Origin: Eubacteriales bacterium
GTDB lineage: Bacteria > Bacillota > Clostridia > Lachnospirales > Lachnospiraceae
Assembly: GCA_030524175.1 (NCBI GenBank)
Contig: JAUNHC010000008.1
Span: forward strand, 105,324-169,323
Direction of reading: 5' to 3'
DNA: 64,000 nucleotides
Part shown: positions 36,290 through 47,100 of the stretch, piece after piece
How the letters are laid out: each line of letters begins with the position of its first letter
Numbering within the stretch: position 1 is the stretch's first letter
Translations under genes and position numbers: made by a program
Notes under the pieces: generated by a model
The model's database searches: none
What the model saw: only the letters and a program-made list of their open reading frames with translations
What the model was told of the DNA's origin: nothing

Positions 36290-39238
36290 TTATCTTATCT
36301 CTACAGACACACTTCCTGCAAGTCCTGTATCCACCAATTCTTCCAGGGCTGCATCCTGATGCACTGCATTATATTTTCTTGGTGTCACCTGGATTTCTAC
36401 AGTATTGTCACCTTCTGATGCAGCATCGGTAATGTCAATTTCGTATGGAGCATAAAGAATATCTCCTACCTCTGTTCCGTTGACTTTAATTCTTGCCGCT
36501 GTGTACACTTCTGAAAGAGTAAGCACTGCTTTCTTACCTTCTAAAGCCTCAAGCTTTACTGTACCTGTATAAATTCCTGTCTCATCGGAGTTTTTCAGTT
36601 CACCGCCCTGGAACTCATCAGAATTCCATTTGCCAAGAATGTTGTCAGAATATGTTTTCTCTCCTACCTGAAGAGAATTTATATCCACTTCCCTTATCTC
36701 TGCGGCTTCGGTCTGATCAAGTGTGGAGGGTATGCCCTCTGACACTGCTGTCTCATTCAAGGAAACACCTTCCTTTTCACATAACAGGGCAATTGCCATA
36801 CTGTTGACACCGTCCCCGCTCATTCCTCCAAGGGAATCAATACTTGCATCCATAGTGAAGGATACAGTGCCGTCTTCTGCCTTTTCTGCGTTGTAAATCT
36901 TTCCTGTGGTCTGATCCAGGAAATAGCAGTTTCCATACTCGTCTGCCACATCCACTGTGATCGTATTTTCCTCTGTACTGATGTTTCGGATATATACAAG
37001 CTCTGCACCATCATCAAGAGTTCTGCGGATAAAGCGTACATTTTCGTTAGTCTCATAAGAGACCTCCGGAGTTGTCTTCTCATCCAGGAGCTTTGCAAAT
37101 TCTTCTGTGTTTTCAGCCATCGTTCCGCCGTTGTCAAGGATTGCCTGGGAAGCCGCTGCCACCTTTGCATCTTCTTCTGCATAGTTGCCGTCCTGGTATC
37201 CCGGCTGAGCCTGTGGTGCTGCACCGTAGAAAATAATATTTGCCCCTGCTTCAGCCAGCGCCTGCAGTTTCTCCATTGTAGCCCCAGGTACCTTGTCTGA
37301 TTCCACTACTAAGGCATCATAGACCATAGTTCCGCCGTTAGCCTGTATCTGACCGTCAGCCGCCTGGGTATCCTCAGCCGTAATACTGTCATCATTGACA
37401 GCTTCCCATGAAATACCATTGTGATTCATGGTTTTCACTGCATCTGTCTCAGAAAGACTGCCGTTAAACGGCATATAATAAGCAACATCCCTGCTGGCCT
37501 TGCCCTGCTGCATCAAATAATTCACACGTGCTGCATAGTCATTCATCTCTCCGAAATATTCCGACAAAGTATTACGCTCAGACATATTGATTCCGATATC
37601 CGGGAACGGAGCCCATCCTATCTCACCGTATTCCTCGCTGTCCACGCCGTAGCCGTACATCAGTCCATGGTAGAAGAAATTGTTGACTCCGCTGGTGGCC
37701 ATAATATCATAACCTATTTTCACCTGTTCCAGGCTGTTGGCCAATGGTGTGCGTCCTAATGTATACTGTTCACAGGTGACAAGATTTTTCCCGTATAAAT
37801 GAGCCCCGGAGGAAGCTCTGATCAAATCAAACTCATTCGCCTGTTCTGCTTCCGGAATATCTATATACCGGGCTGAGCCAATGGTGTCAATAGGAGGATT
37901 GTACGCTTCTTGACGATAAAGAAGGCCTCTTTTATTAGAGCCTTTCTGGAACGCCTCCATCCCCTCCTGGAATTTCTTATTTACCAATGTATTATAATCA
38001 TAAGAAATCCTTGCTTTTTCTCCCTCATCCAATGTATAGGAAAGATATGTATCCGATGTACCAAGGCCCATATAGTATGGGGCTGCACTGTACTGCTTAT
38101 ACACTGTAGGCAGATATTTGCTGAAATCATAACCAAGCCCGTTATTTTCGCTGTCCTTGGCAAGAGCTTCCATTCCCTCGGTATAGTAGATATCAGAGTA
38201 GAATTCATAGCTGTCGTTAAACAGAGCTCTGACATTTGTATGACTTTCCAGAATTGCAGAAAGATTCTCATTACCCAGCCAGTCATTTAGATAACCTGCA
38301 ACCTTTTCTGCATCCATATGGTCCACGGTGTACCAGTCCTTAGGTGCACTGTCGATGGCCTTTCCACCCGAAGGCAGATAGTACATTGCAACTATTTCAT
38401 AATTTTTATCATCTGCAAGTTTACCCTGCAGCTCCTCGCTTAAAACAAGATTTCCATCCTGTATCTGAGCATCTCCTGCCTCGATAAAAAAGCTGTTATC
38501 CGGGTTAAGTACCACCTGGGTATCATAGGATTTCATTACATTTCCTTCTTCGTCATAGACATCCTCGTAGGAAGGTTTTGGACCGAAAAGTCCCTCTCCC
38601 TCAACGAAATCCGTGCCTTTTTCTCCAGTGAGCTCAGCTACCAGAATCCCTTGAAGCTTTACACTTTCATCCTTCCATTCGCCCTTTGCACTATCTCCCA
38701 CATAGAAGCAGCTTCTCTCTGCCCCAGGAACTGCAATGGCTTCTTTTGCCTGTGCACCGCTTACTGTTGTCCGCCCAAGTGCCATATTTCCCATTGACTC
38801 TTCATAAGTGACATCCTGACTGTTTGCATTCCAGCCTGAACCCATGTTCAGATCAACAGTTATTCCTTTTTCTTCGCAATAGGAAACTGCAATATCTAAA
38901 AGTTTATAGAACTCTGGTGTATAAATGGAAAGTACACGTTCCTCATCCCCTTCCAAGACAACAGACACATCAAAGGGATTGATCTCCACATAACCGAATC
39001 CCTTATCTGAAAGATAATCTATCTCTTTTTTCAGGGTTTCCTCGTCTACTGCACCTCCCGGCCACCACCAGCGCACTCCCGGACGGTACTGTATACCTGG
39101 GTCTGCGAATTCATCTGTGTCAAAGGCTGATACAGCAAGTTCCTCTGTCCCCGCCCCTTCTGCCGCCAGCACCGGCATAGTCATATTGCTGAATACCATT
39201 GCTCCCGCCAGGATTACAGCTATCTTTCTCTGCTTCAT
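36290..39238 (-). CDS. Secreted GH106-like alpha-L-rhamnosidase
   Basis: A 982-residue exported enzyme. Residues 1-30 form a signal peptide (MKQRKIAVILAGAMVFSNMTMPVLAAE). The start of the mature domain, PGVRWWWPGGAVDEETLKKEIDYLSDKGFGYVEINPF, is the hallmark of GH106, a TIM-barrel rhamnosidase family found in rhamnogalacturonan degraders; the C-terminal ~120 residues form a GH2-type sugar-binding sandwich (GIYTGTVKLEALEGKKAVLTL...VKVNGTEVGDILYAPYEIDI). The start at this Met fits GGAGAGG and the signal peptide; an 8-residue extension is possible. It would cut rhamnosides outside the cell, supplying fragments to the importer. It lies upstream of yesM with its own promoter. Confidence 0.82.
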   Translation of the reverse strand: MKQRKIAVILAGAMVFSNMTMPVLAAEGAGTEELAVSAFDTDEFADPGIQYRPGVRWWWPGGAVDEETLKKEIDYLSDKGFGYVEINPFDVSVVLEGDEERVLSIYTPEFYKLLDIAVSYCEEKGITVDLNMGSGWNANSQDVTYEESMGNMALGRTTVSGAQAKEAIAVPGAERSCFYVGDSAKGEWKDESVKLQGILVAELTGEKGTDFVEGEGLFGPKPSYEDVYDEEGNVMKSYDTQVVLNPDNSFFIEAGDAQIQDGNLVLSEELQGKLADDKNYEIVAMYYLPSGGKAIDSAPKDWYTVDHMDAEKVAGYLNDWLGNENLSAILESHTNVRALFNDSYEFYSDIYYTEGMEALAKDSENNGLGYDFSKYLPTVYKQYSAAPYYMGLGTSDTYLSYTLDEGEKARISYDYNTLVNKKFQEGMEAFQKGSNKRGLLYRQEAYNPPIDTIGSARYIDIPEAEQANEFDLIRASSGAHLYGKNLVTCEQYTLGRTPLANSLEQVKIGYDIMATSGVNNFFYHGLMYGYGVDSEEYGEIGWAPFPDIGINMSERNTLSEYFGEMNDYAARVNYLMQQGKASRDVAYYMPFNGSLSETDAVKTMNHNGISWEAVNDDSITAEDTQAADGQIQANGGTMVYDALVVESDKVPGATMEKLQALAEAGANIIFYGAAPQAQPGYQDGNYAEEDAKVAAASQAILDNGGTMAENTEEFAKLLDEKTTPEVSYETNENVRFIRRTLDDGAELVYIRNISTEENTITVDVADEYGNCYFLDQTTGKIYNAEKAEDGTVSFTMDASIDSLGGMSGDGVNSMAIALLCEKEGVSLNETAVSEGIPSTLDQTEAAEIREVDINSLQVGEKTYSDNILGKWNSDEFQGGELKNSDETGIYTGTVKLEALEGKKAVLTLSEVYTAARIKVNGTEVGDILYAPYEIDITDAASEGDNTVEIQVTPRKYNAVHQDAALEELVDTGLAGSVSVEIR

Positions 39239-39287
39239 TGAATCCTCTCCTTCTCTTATCATTTATTATTCTTGCAGAACTTGTTTG

Positions 39288-39314
39288 ATTATAGCAAATA
39301 TCCTGTCTTGTAAA
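39288..39314 (-). promoter_or_regulatory. GH106-like gene promoter
   Basis: Minus-strand TATAAT with a TTTACA box at 15-base spacing, about 50 bases before the start. The short spacing suggests activator dependence. Confidence 0.45.
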
Positions 39315-39346
39315 TGGAATTTTTTTGGCTTCGTTGCATAATAGAT

Positions 39347-39375
39347 TTGACATTAGTGTGTGAATTTTATATAAT
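39347..39375 (+). promoter_or_regulatory. Promoter of the divergent AraC regulator
   Basis: TTGACA and TATAAT, both consensus, with 17-base spacing, 30 bases before the ATG at 39405. Confidence 0.8.
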
Positions 39376-39404
39376 ATGCCTAAAAAATACAGGCAGGTAC
39401 CATT

Positions 39405-40475
39405 ATGTTTATACCAACTGCTGATGATGAAAGCTGTATAGAAGAGACTCTTCAGTCGCTTTCTCAATTTAATTCTATGGAAAAAGTCTTCCGGGATCAT
39501 TACCGGCTGAATCATTGTCTTGATACCTTCACGGAAGAAGAACGATCAGCCATTGAAAAACAATATGAACGGTTTGCCGAAGGAGTGTTTCATATGAGCA
39601 CTTCTGTTCCTTATGCAGTATTACCGGACACAAAGGAACCATTTTTCAAAAACGGCCCCATACATCTCATGAAGCATGCACGGTACATACCGAGTCATAA
39701 ACACATCCACAGCTTCTTTGAATTTTTTTATGTGCTGAAAGGAAAATGTACTCATGTATGTGGTTCTAAGCGATATCCCTTAACTGCAGGTGATTTCTGC
39801 TTATGGCAGTTTGATATCCCCCATTATATCCATTCTGATTCCGACGATTGTCTGGCTATCAACATATTGATCCAGAAACCGGCTTTTCAGGCTTATTTTT
39901 TCGGAGTTTTATCGGAACAGAATCTGCTGAATGCATATTTTAACAAGATTCTCTATGGAAACGGCGACTCCCCTATGATCGTCTTTCATACAGGGGATGA
40001 CAGAAAATTTCTGCTGTTGATCTGCTCTATGTATCAAGAATATGAAAAAAAGCCCCTTCACTGGCAGACTATGCTCACCAGCTACTTGAGCTTTCTCTTT
40101 GTATATCTTCTGCGGGAACATCAAGGTCACCTTTCTTCCTCTGAAAAAACATTTGAATATGACTCCTCCCTGGAGATATTCCAGTATATCCAGGAGCATT
40201 ACGACACAGTTACCCTGGATGACCTTTGCAGGAAATTCAACTATACCTCTGCTTATTTAAGCCGTCTGATCAAGAAGAAAAGCGGAATGACCTTTACCCA
40301 GATCGTGACCCGGCAGAGGATTGAACACGGGGCCTGGCTTCTTATCCACACGGACCGTACCATAGGACAGATTGCCAGAGAAGTCCATTGCTCCGACACC
40401 AGCCATTTCTGCCGCCTGTTCTTAAAATTCTACGGTATGTCACCGGGCGCTTACAGAAATAAAAACCGGGAATAA
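39405..40475 (+). CDS. AraC family transcriptional regulator with cupin domain
   Basis: A 356-residue regulator. An N-terminal helical extension (residues 1-80) is followed by an AraC-type cupin (HKHIHSFFEFFYVLKGKCTHVCGSKRYPLTAGDFCLWQFDIPHYIHS near residues 95-145) and a C-terminal double helix-turn-helix (residues ~250-353) with DDLCRKFNYTSAYLSRLIKKKSGMTF and a closing IAREVHCSDTSHFCRLFLKFYGMSPGAYR. It is transcribed away from the GH106-like gene from a strong promoter, with 166 bases between the start codons, and probably controls it. The ligand is likely rhamnose or a rhamnoside, by context only. Confidence 0.88.
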   Translation: MFIPTADDESCIEETLQSLSQFNSMEKVFRDHYRLNHCLDTFTEEERSAIEKQYERFAEGVFHMSTSVPYAVLPDTKEPFFKNGPIHLMKHARYIPSHKHIHSFFEFFYVLKGKCTHVCGSKRYPLTAGDFCLWQFDIPHYIHSDSDDCLAINILIQKPAFQAYFFGVLSEQNLLNAYFNKILYGNGDSPMIVFHTGDDRKFLLLICSMYQEYEKKPLHWQTMLTSYLSFLFVYLLREHQGHLSSSEKTFEYDSSLEIFQYIQEHYDTVTLDDLCRKFNYTSAYLSRLIKKKSGMTFTQIVTRQRIEHGAWLLIHTDRTIGQIAREVHCSDTSHFCRLFLKFYGMSPGAYRNKNRE

Positions 40476-40487
40476 AGCAGCCTAAAA

Positions 40488-41246
40488 TCAGAGTTTTGTA
40501 CGGACCTGCCGTATTCCTTCTAAAATTATATCTCTTGCTTTCCTGGCTCCGGCAGCATCCATTTCCGGTACTCCTTCCAGGGGATAAGCCATGCCCATGT
40601 TTTTATATTTCACTGCTCCCATTGTGTGGTAGGGCAGGACTTCAAGCCCTTTCAAATTCCGCAGTTTTCCAATGATATGTCCCAGCAGCAGCAATTGGCT
40701 TTCTCCGTCTGTGATCCCAGGTACCACCACGTGGCGGATGATCACAGGAATCCTTGCCAGTTCCAGCGCGCGGGCGAATTCCAGCACATGATCCTGCTTC
40801 TGTCCTGTAAGCTTTTCATGGCCTTTTGGTTCACTGTGTTTCATATCCAGCAGCACCAGGTCTGTTACCTGAAACAACTTTTGGAACTCTTCTCCGCGGC
40901 TGGGGCGATAGACAATGCCGGAAGTATCCAGGCAGGTATGGATCCCCCTCTTTTTCGCTTTTCTGAATAATTCTGTGAGAAAAGAAAGCTGAAGAAGGGG
41001 TTCTCCTCCTGTTGCGGTAATACCGCCGCCTTTATAAAATTCTTTGTTTCTCTCATATTCACTCAACAGTTGGTCTGCTGTCATCTCTGTCCCGCCCTTT
41101 AATTCCCAGGTATCAGGATTATGACAATATTGGCAGCGGAGAGGACAGCCCTGAAAAAAAATAACAAAACGAACTCCGGGACCGTCAACGGTCCCGAAGC
41201 TCTCTGTGGAATGGATATGTCCTTTACAAACCTTACATTCCTCCAT
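40488..41246 (-). CDS. pflA: Pyruvate formate-lyase activating enzyme
   Basis: A 252-residue radical-SAM protein that installs the glycyl radical on pyruvate formate-lyase. The iron-sulfur motif CPLRCQYC is near residues 34-41, preceded by HSTESFGTVDGPGVRFVIFFQGC, a PflA signature; GGGITATGGEPLLQ follows near residue 74. The start is five bases after the stop of the glycyl-radical subunit gene, making it the last gene of the pflB-grcA-pflA operon. Length matches the family. Its substrate here would be the small 80-residue protein rather than a full-length PFL. Confidence 0.95.
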   Translation of the reverse strand: MEECKVCKGHIHSTESFGTVDGPGVRFVIFFQGCPLRCQYCHNPDTWELKGGTEMTADQLLSEYERNKEFYKGGGITATGGEPLLQLSFLTELFRKAKKRGIHTCLDTSGIVYRPSRGEEFQKLFQVTDLVLLDMKHSEPKGHEKLTGQKQDHVLEFARALELARIPVIIRHVVVPGITDGESQLLLLGHIIGKLRNLKGLEVLPYHTMGAVKYKNMGMAYPLEGVPEMDAAGARKARDIILEGIRQVRTKL

Positions 41247-41251
41247 ATGAT

Positions 41252-41494
41252 TTACATTCCCTCATGGAAAGTTCTGGAAATAACTTCATCCTGCTGTTCT
41301 TTTGTCAGCTTACTGAAGTTTACTGCATATCCGGAAACACGGACTGTAAGCTGAGGATATTTCTCAGGATGAGCCTGTGCATCCAGAAGGGTATCTTTTG
41401 TAAATACATTAACATTTAAATGATGGCCGCCTTTTTCCGCATAACCATCAAGTAAATTTACTAAGTTGTCAATCTGAGCATCACTGATATTCAT
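41252..41494 (-). CDS. grcA: Stand-alone glycyl-radical subunit of pyruvate formate-lyase
   Basis: An 80-residue protein equal to the C-terminal glycyl-radical domain of PFL. It contains [39 protein letters not shown], in which the Gly of RVSGYAV carries the radical, and ends with the usual [22 protein letters not shown] lies eight bases before the ATG, and 73 bases separate it from the upstream large subunit. The E. coli homologue GrcA (YfiD) is a spare part that rescues damaged PFL; here the upstream PFL lacks the domain, so this protein must be an essential partner. Confidence 0.93.
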   Translation of the reverse strand: MNISDAQIDNLVNLLDGYAEKGGHHLNVNVFTKDTLLDAQAHPEKYPQLTVRVSGYAVNFSKLTKEQQDEVISRTFHEGM

Positions 41495-41567
41495 GGTATT
41501 GTCCTCCTTGTGTAAAAATGATCATCGTGTATTCTGGCCTTCATGAAACCGGTCTATGAACTAAAAA

Positions 41568-43658
41568 TCAGATTTCTTCTTCCCTGTCCTCTGCGTAATT
41601 AGGTTCATTGCAGGCACAGTCCGGTGCAAGTTCAAAACTGATATCATCGAAGAGAATGGCATCATCTTTACCTAAAGCTCCGGGAATGATAGAAAAGGTA
41701 TTTGAGATTCCGTCCTGCGCATCCTCAAAGGGAAGCTTGGAAACTGAGCTTAGAGAAGCAACTGCTCCGTGGCTGTCTCTGTGATGCATTGGGTTTGCAC
41801 CCGGCGCAAATGCCTGTCCTGCTTTTCTTCCGTCCGGCGTGGAGCCTGTGGCTTTGCCGTAAACCACGTTGGAAGTGATCGTCAGGATAGAAGTCGTGGG
41901 GATACCGCCCCGGTAGGTATGATTCCCTTTAATGTAGTGCATGAATTCATGGACTATATCATAGGCAATATTGTCAACGCGGTCATCATCGTTACCGTAT
42001 TTCGGGAACTCTCCTTCCACCTCATAATCAACCACTATTCCGTTTTCATCCCGGATGGTTTTTACTTTTGCGTATTTGATGGCAGATAAGGAATCCGCAA
42101 CTACGGATAGTCCGGCGATACCTGTTGCAAACCATCTTGTCACCTTTTTGTCGTGAAGAGCCATCTGTACACGCTCATAGGAATATTTATCATGCATGTA
42201 ATGGATTACATTTAAAGTATTTACGTATACACAGGCCAGCCACTTCATCATATCTTTAAATTTGTCCATCACTTCATCGTAATCAAGATACTCGGAAGTG
42301 ACAGGACGGTATTTCGGTCCTACCTGCTTCTTGGAAACTTCATCCACACCTCCGTTGATGGCGTAGAGCAGACATTTCGCTAGATTGGCACGGGCACCGA
42401 AGAACTGCATTTCCTTCCCAACCCTCATAGAGGATACACAGCAGGCAATGGCATAGTCATCACCATGAGTCACCCGCATAAGATCATCATTCTCATACTG
42501 AATGGAGGAAGACATGATGGAGGTCTTTGCACAGAAACGCTTGAAATTATTGGGAAGTCTGGTAGACCACAGTACAGTCAGGTTTGGCTCCGGCGCTGTT
42601 CCAAGATTTTGTAAAGTATGCAGATAACGGTAGGACATCTTCGTCACCATGGAACGACCGTCAATCCCCATACCGGCGATGGATTCTGTCACCCATGTGG
42701 GATCTCCGGAAAACAGGGAATTATATTCCGGTGTTCTTGCAAACTTCACAAGACGAAGCTTCATGATAAAATGATCTACAAACTCCTGAATCTGTTTTTC
42801 TGTAAATGTGCCGTTTTCCAGGTCACGTTCTGCATAGATATCAATAAATGTGGAAGTACGTCCCAGTGACATGGCTGCACCGTTCTGTTCTTTTATAGCT
42901 GCCAGATATCCGAAGTAGAGCCACTGGATCGCCTCCTGAACATTTGCTGCGGGACGGGAAATATCATATCCGTAAATCTTCCCAAGCTCTTTCAGCTCTT
43001 TTAAGGCTTTGATCTGCTCGGACAGCTCCTCACGTTCTCTTGTCACGTCAGAATACATAATAGTTCTGGTGGTATCCTTCTGTGTTTGTTTATCTTCAAT
43101 GAGACGGTCTACACCATAAAGGGCAACCCGCCTGTAATCGCCAATGATACGTCCGCGTCCGTAAGCATCCGGGAGACCGGTAATAATATGGCTGGAACGG
43201 CAGGCACGCATTTCCGGTGTATACACATCGAACACACCGTCATTATGGGTTTTTCTATGCTTCATGAAGAAATCCACCACCTGGGGGTCCACATGATAAC
43301 CATTGTCCTCACAGGCTTTCATTGCCATACGGATTCCCCCATAAGGCTGTAAAGAACGCTTGAAGGGTTTATCAGTCTGGAAACCTACGATTTTTTCTTT
43401 GTCTCTATTCAAATATCCAGGTCCGTGTGAGGTGATGGTTGAAATGATCTTGGTGTCCATATCAAGGACGCCGCCTTTTTTTAATTCCTCCTCAGTAAGT
43501 CCCATGACCTGTGACCATAATTCTTTCGTCGCTTCTGTAGGACCTTCAAGGAATGATTCATCTCCCTCATACGGTGTATAATTCTTCTGGATGAAGTCAC
43601 GAACATTAATTTCTTTCTCCCAAATGCCCTCTTTAAATGAAGTCCATTCCTGCCTCAT
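41568..43658 (-). CDS. pflB: Pyruvate formate-lyase large subunit without glycyl-radical domain
   Basis: A 696-residue formate C-acetyltransferase that converts pyruvate and CoA to acetyl-CoA and formate. The paired catalytic Cys lie in [22 protein letters not shown] near residues 410-430; the N-terminal [26 protein letters not shown] and the [24 protein letters not shown] segments are typical. E. coli PFL is about 760 residues; this one ends at [22 protein letters not shown], before the HHLNVNV...RVSGYAV glycyl-radical segment, which is encoded next as a separate gene. The stop is clean and a strong ribosome site follows, so this is a designed split, not a chance frameshift. It heads the operon. 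Confidence 0.93.
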   Translation of the reverse strand: MRQEWTSFKEGIWEKEINVRDFIQKNYTPYEGDESFLEGPTEATKELWSQVMGLTEEELKKGGVLDMDTKIISTITSHGPGYLNRDKEKIVGFQTDKPFKRSLQPYGGIRMAMKACEDNGYHVDPQVVDFFMKHRKTHNDGVFDVYTPEMRACRSSHIITGLPDAYGRGRIIGDYRRVALYGVDRLIEDKQTQKDTTRTIMYSDVTREREELSEQIKALKELKELGKIYGYDISRPAANVQEAIQWLYFGYLAAIKEQNGAAMSLGRTSTFIDIYAERDLENGTFTEKQIQEFVDHFIMKLRLVKFARTPEYNSLFSGDPTWVTESIAGMGIDGRSMVTKMSYRYLHTLQNLGTAPEPNLTVLWSTRLPNNFKRFCAKTSIMSSSIQYENDDLMRVTHGDDYAIACCVSSMRVGKEMQFFGARANLAKCLLYAINGGVDEVSKKQVGPKYRPVTSEYLDYDEVMDKFKDMMKWLACVYVNTLNVIHYMHDKYSYERVQMALHDKKVTRWFATGIAGLSVVADSLSAIKYAKVKTIRDENGIVVDYEVEGEFPKYGNDDDRVDNIAYDIVHEFMHYIKGNHTYRGGIPTTSILTITSNVVYGKATGSTPDGRKAGQAFAPGANPMHHRDSHGAVASLSSVSKLPFEDAQDGISNTFSIIPGALGKDDAILFDDISFELAPDCACNEPNYAEDREEEI

Positions 43659-43707
43659 AAATTTCCTCCTTTATATTGTTAGCGTTATCTAATCACTTCA
43701 TGGCTAC

Positions 43708-43736
43708 AATATATCGTATCGTTAAAAATTAGTCAA
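43708..43736 (-). promoter_or_regulatory. pfl operon promoter between inverted repeats
   Basis: Minus-strand TTGACT and TATATT with 17-base spacing, 50 bases before pflB. The promoter is bracketed by an inverted repeat ACAATATAT (43706-43714) and ATATATTGT (43740-43748), a likely operator. A second repeat, CCTTGTAT/ATACAAGG, lies at 43774-43808. The stretch 43809-43989 shows nothing recognisable. Confidence 0.65.
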
Positions 43737-43989
43737 GCCATATATTGTACTTCTTTAAAAACACGCCCGTTTTCCTTGTATAAAATTAGATACAAAGAAA
43801 ATACAAGGATTCAATTCTATTATTTTCCATTATTCATAAAATATTCGCACAATTCCCAGAAAAACTTAAGGAAATATTTAACAATCTTTTTTCAAAACCA
43901 CATTCATTTAGTGAACAGATACCCGAATTTCCACTGTTTTTAAGATGAATCCCTGAACAAAATGGAATGATTTCCTGATATACAAAACA

Positions 43990-44044
43990 ACTCCCTTCCG
44001 GACAGACAAGTTTTTGTATTTTACTTGCCTTCCGGGAAGGGAGT
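43990..44044 (-). terminator. Terminator after the M60 peptidase gene
   Basis: A long stem, ACTCCCTTCC...GGAAGGGAGT with inner ACTTG/CAAGT pairing, followed by TGTTTTG on the minus strand, about 120 bases beyond the stop at 44167. The 44045-44166 gap holds nothing clear. Confidence 0.55.
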
Positions 44045-44166
44045 ATTCTGATTTCCTAACTGTCTGCTGAGACAGCTTTATATTTTGACTATATTAAGTA
44101 TGGGACAAAAGACATTACGTCCTCATATGCCTACGGATTCCGTCTCGCTTAGGCGCTCCTGAACAT

Positions 44167-47100
44167 CTAAAAATCCGTAAACATTCCTTCCAATTCCCAT
44201 TCAGACTGCGTCAGATCTCCTGAATCAAACATATCTTCAGAAGGATGTTCTACTGCCTCGGGAAGAATCTCCGGCTGTGTCTGGGAAGAGTTATTTTCCT
44301 CTTCCTGTACTCCTCCGTCTCCGCCGTATACATCAGTATCACCTTCCTGCATATTTTCATCCGGAAGCTGAACAGTATCCTCAGATTCTACAAATCTCAC
44401 AGGTTCTTTTCCTTTTTCGTAAACCTGACCTGTTTCCTCAATGTGATAACGCATAACCGCTATAGTCTGGTCAATTTCTTCCTGGGTTGCCTGGCTCTCC
44501 AGGATAAATTTCTTATCCTCCATGGCAAGTTTCACATTCATGAGCCTTGTCTCTCTGTGATTCAGGGCCGGGTCCACATAATCAAGACTTGTCATTTTCT
44601 CTGCAAAAGCGAAAATATCTTCAAGCTCACTTGTATCGGTGAGCAGCTTCAGCTGTTCAATCCCTTCTTTGAGGGCAGCTACAGTAAGATCTGTCTCCTC
44701 CTGGGATGCATTCTTTCTTTCATATACTTCCTGCGCCTGCATCAGCACGCCCGCAAATACCTCCCAGCTTTCTGCTGTATATTTCTCTTGTTCCAGTTCC
44801 TGTGCCTGGCTGATAAGCTGGAAGAGATCATCTTTTTCTGCTTCTTTTACAGCGGTGAGGAACTTGGCATCAGCCCAGTTGGCATGATCGTTGCCATTTC
44901 CGTTTCCTGCTGCGGTCACTACAAGCTTCAGTTCTTTTGCATTGGAAACATCCACACAGAACTGTACTGCCGGAGTTCCTTTTCTCATAACAGGTGTCTC
45001 CCCGGCCAGCACTCCGTCCACATAAATCTCGAAGGTGACAGAAGATACTGCGTTGCCTGCTGTATTGTCAACGCCTGCATCACTTGTAAAGTAATAGTAA
45101 TCCTTATCTGTCAGATCATAAACTACTTCTGAGTAAGCATGTACCCCAAGTCCTTTCTCGTAAGTTCTTACTCCATCATCTCCTGCCAGTGTGATTGCTT
45201 TGCCGTTTAAGGAACGGTCCTTCTGTATCTTGCCCCAGCCAACCTTGGCACTCTTCCAGTCTGTATCGCTGGCATAAACAAAATCATTGACCACTACAAT
45301 TTTTCTGGCAACACTTGTAGTATTTCCATCGGAATCTGTAACAGAATAGATGATGTCAAAGCTTCCTGTCCTGCCTTCCTGGAAATTAGTGTCATAAGAA
45401 ACTGCACCTGTGAGGTCACCGTCCTCCACATCCTCAGCAGTAACCTGGCTGATCACTGCCCCCAGATCAACACTTTCCGGATTCAGGAAGGTTGCATTGC
45501 GTGCATGGATAACCGGTACACTATTGCTCGTAGCCACTCTTGCACCGCCCCACACTGTGTGATCGCTGCCGTTAGCTCCGTTGCTGTCTGTAATAAGCTC
45601 CAGCGTATTTACATTTCTCATATCAAGCTTTACATATTCTGCGTCTGTGTCAGCCTTCATGACTCCGCTTTCGTAGACAACAACTCCGTCAGCAGCTACA
45701 CGGAATTTTGCATTGGCTGCTTTCGCACCCTTTACAGCCTGGTCAATACCTACATAAGACTCAAAATATGTATACTTACCCTGGAGATCATATATTACAG
45801 AAGAGGACGCATGTGTTCCCAGTCCCTTGGAGAAGGTCACCGGAACCTGATTCCGCAGTAATGTAATAGTTCCTCCCTTTATGGATTTATCCTTCATAAA
45901 GCTGCCATAACCCACAGATGCACTTGTCTCCTGTAAATCTGAGAGATAAGTAAATCCGCTTACTACTTCGATATCCACAGCAAGCTGTGCCGTATTTCCT
46001 TCTTCATCTGCCACTTGGTAAACAACCTGATACATCCCTCTTGCTGATGTGTCTACATTATTTTCCGCAACAGTGATATTTGCCGTGATATCTGTTCCGT
46101 CATAGCTGTTTGCTCTTACCAGATCCATAGGCTGGAATACACCTCGAAGGGGTACCATAGTACTGCCTGTCACCTGAATAGACGGACGTCTGAAATTTAT
46201 TTCTTTTGCCTCACTTACTTCAGAGGCATTAAGACGGAGATCATAAGCTCTCACTGTATAAATATGTGCCTGCCCGTCATCCGTATATGTACCGGTGAAT
46301 GATTTACCGGAAGTAAAGCCAAGTACCTTGCCGTCCTCCATCACCTCATAACCAAGAAGTGCCTGGTCTGCACTTTCATCTATAGAAAGAGTGACAGTGA
46401 AATTGCTGCCGTTTTTTGTGATATTTGTAATTTGAGGAATATAATTCTGCCCAAATGTACTTACTCTGTCCTTTGTGGCTTTTGTCCACAGATACCATGG
46501 CTTTATATTTTCTGAAGCCTTCGGAATATTTAAAGAAGCCAGGGCCTGGTCAATATTTTCATTTCTCTCCACAAATTTGTAACGTTCAAAATGCTCAATA
46601 ACATCCATTCCTACAGCATAGCAGGATACTACTGCCATACGTTCCTTTTTCGTAAGGCCTGCATCCTTAAGCAGATTCTCACGGTAAGCACTCTGATAGT
46701 TTCTCCAGTAATCCTCATTCAGAAGATATAGCTGCCAGAACATAGCTAATTCATTATTTCCGCTGACCAAATCAGCATAATCATCAGATGCCTGGTTTTT
46801 AAATATATTTCCGTATTTTACACGATCACTTTCATTCTGCATATCTACTGCAATGCGGTTGGCCCACATATTGTTGGTAACCTCTGCAATACAGCCCTCA
46901 CGGGTATCCAGCTGATGTCCCAGTTCATGGCTGTACAGCCATCCGGTCAGCTCTCCCCGGAAAAAGGTATTGATACTGCCCTGCTGTACTCCCACATGGT
47001 CTCCTGCCGCATAACCTGCCGCAAAAGGCTGCATCAAGCGTACATTAGCCCTGGAATTATATCTTGAATGTATAAATTCTCTGTCATCTATTCCTGCAAA

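Noticed and set aside
41495-41567. Frameshift as the cause of the split pyruvate formate-lyase
   Set aside because: The large subunit has a proper end, a 73-base gap and a strong ribosome site before the small gene, so the split is a gene boundary.
44245-45132. Plus-strand frame of 295 codons opposite the M60 peptidase
   Set aside because: Shadow of the real gene; hydrophobic composition mirrors the opposite-strand codons and no start signal is present.
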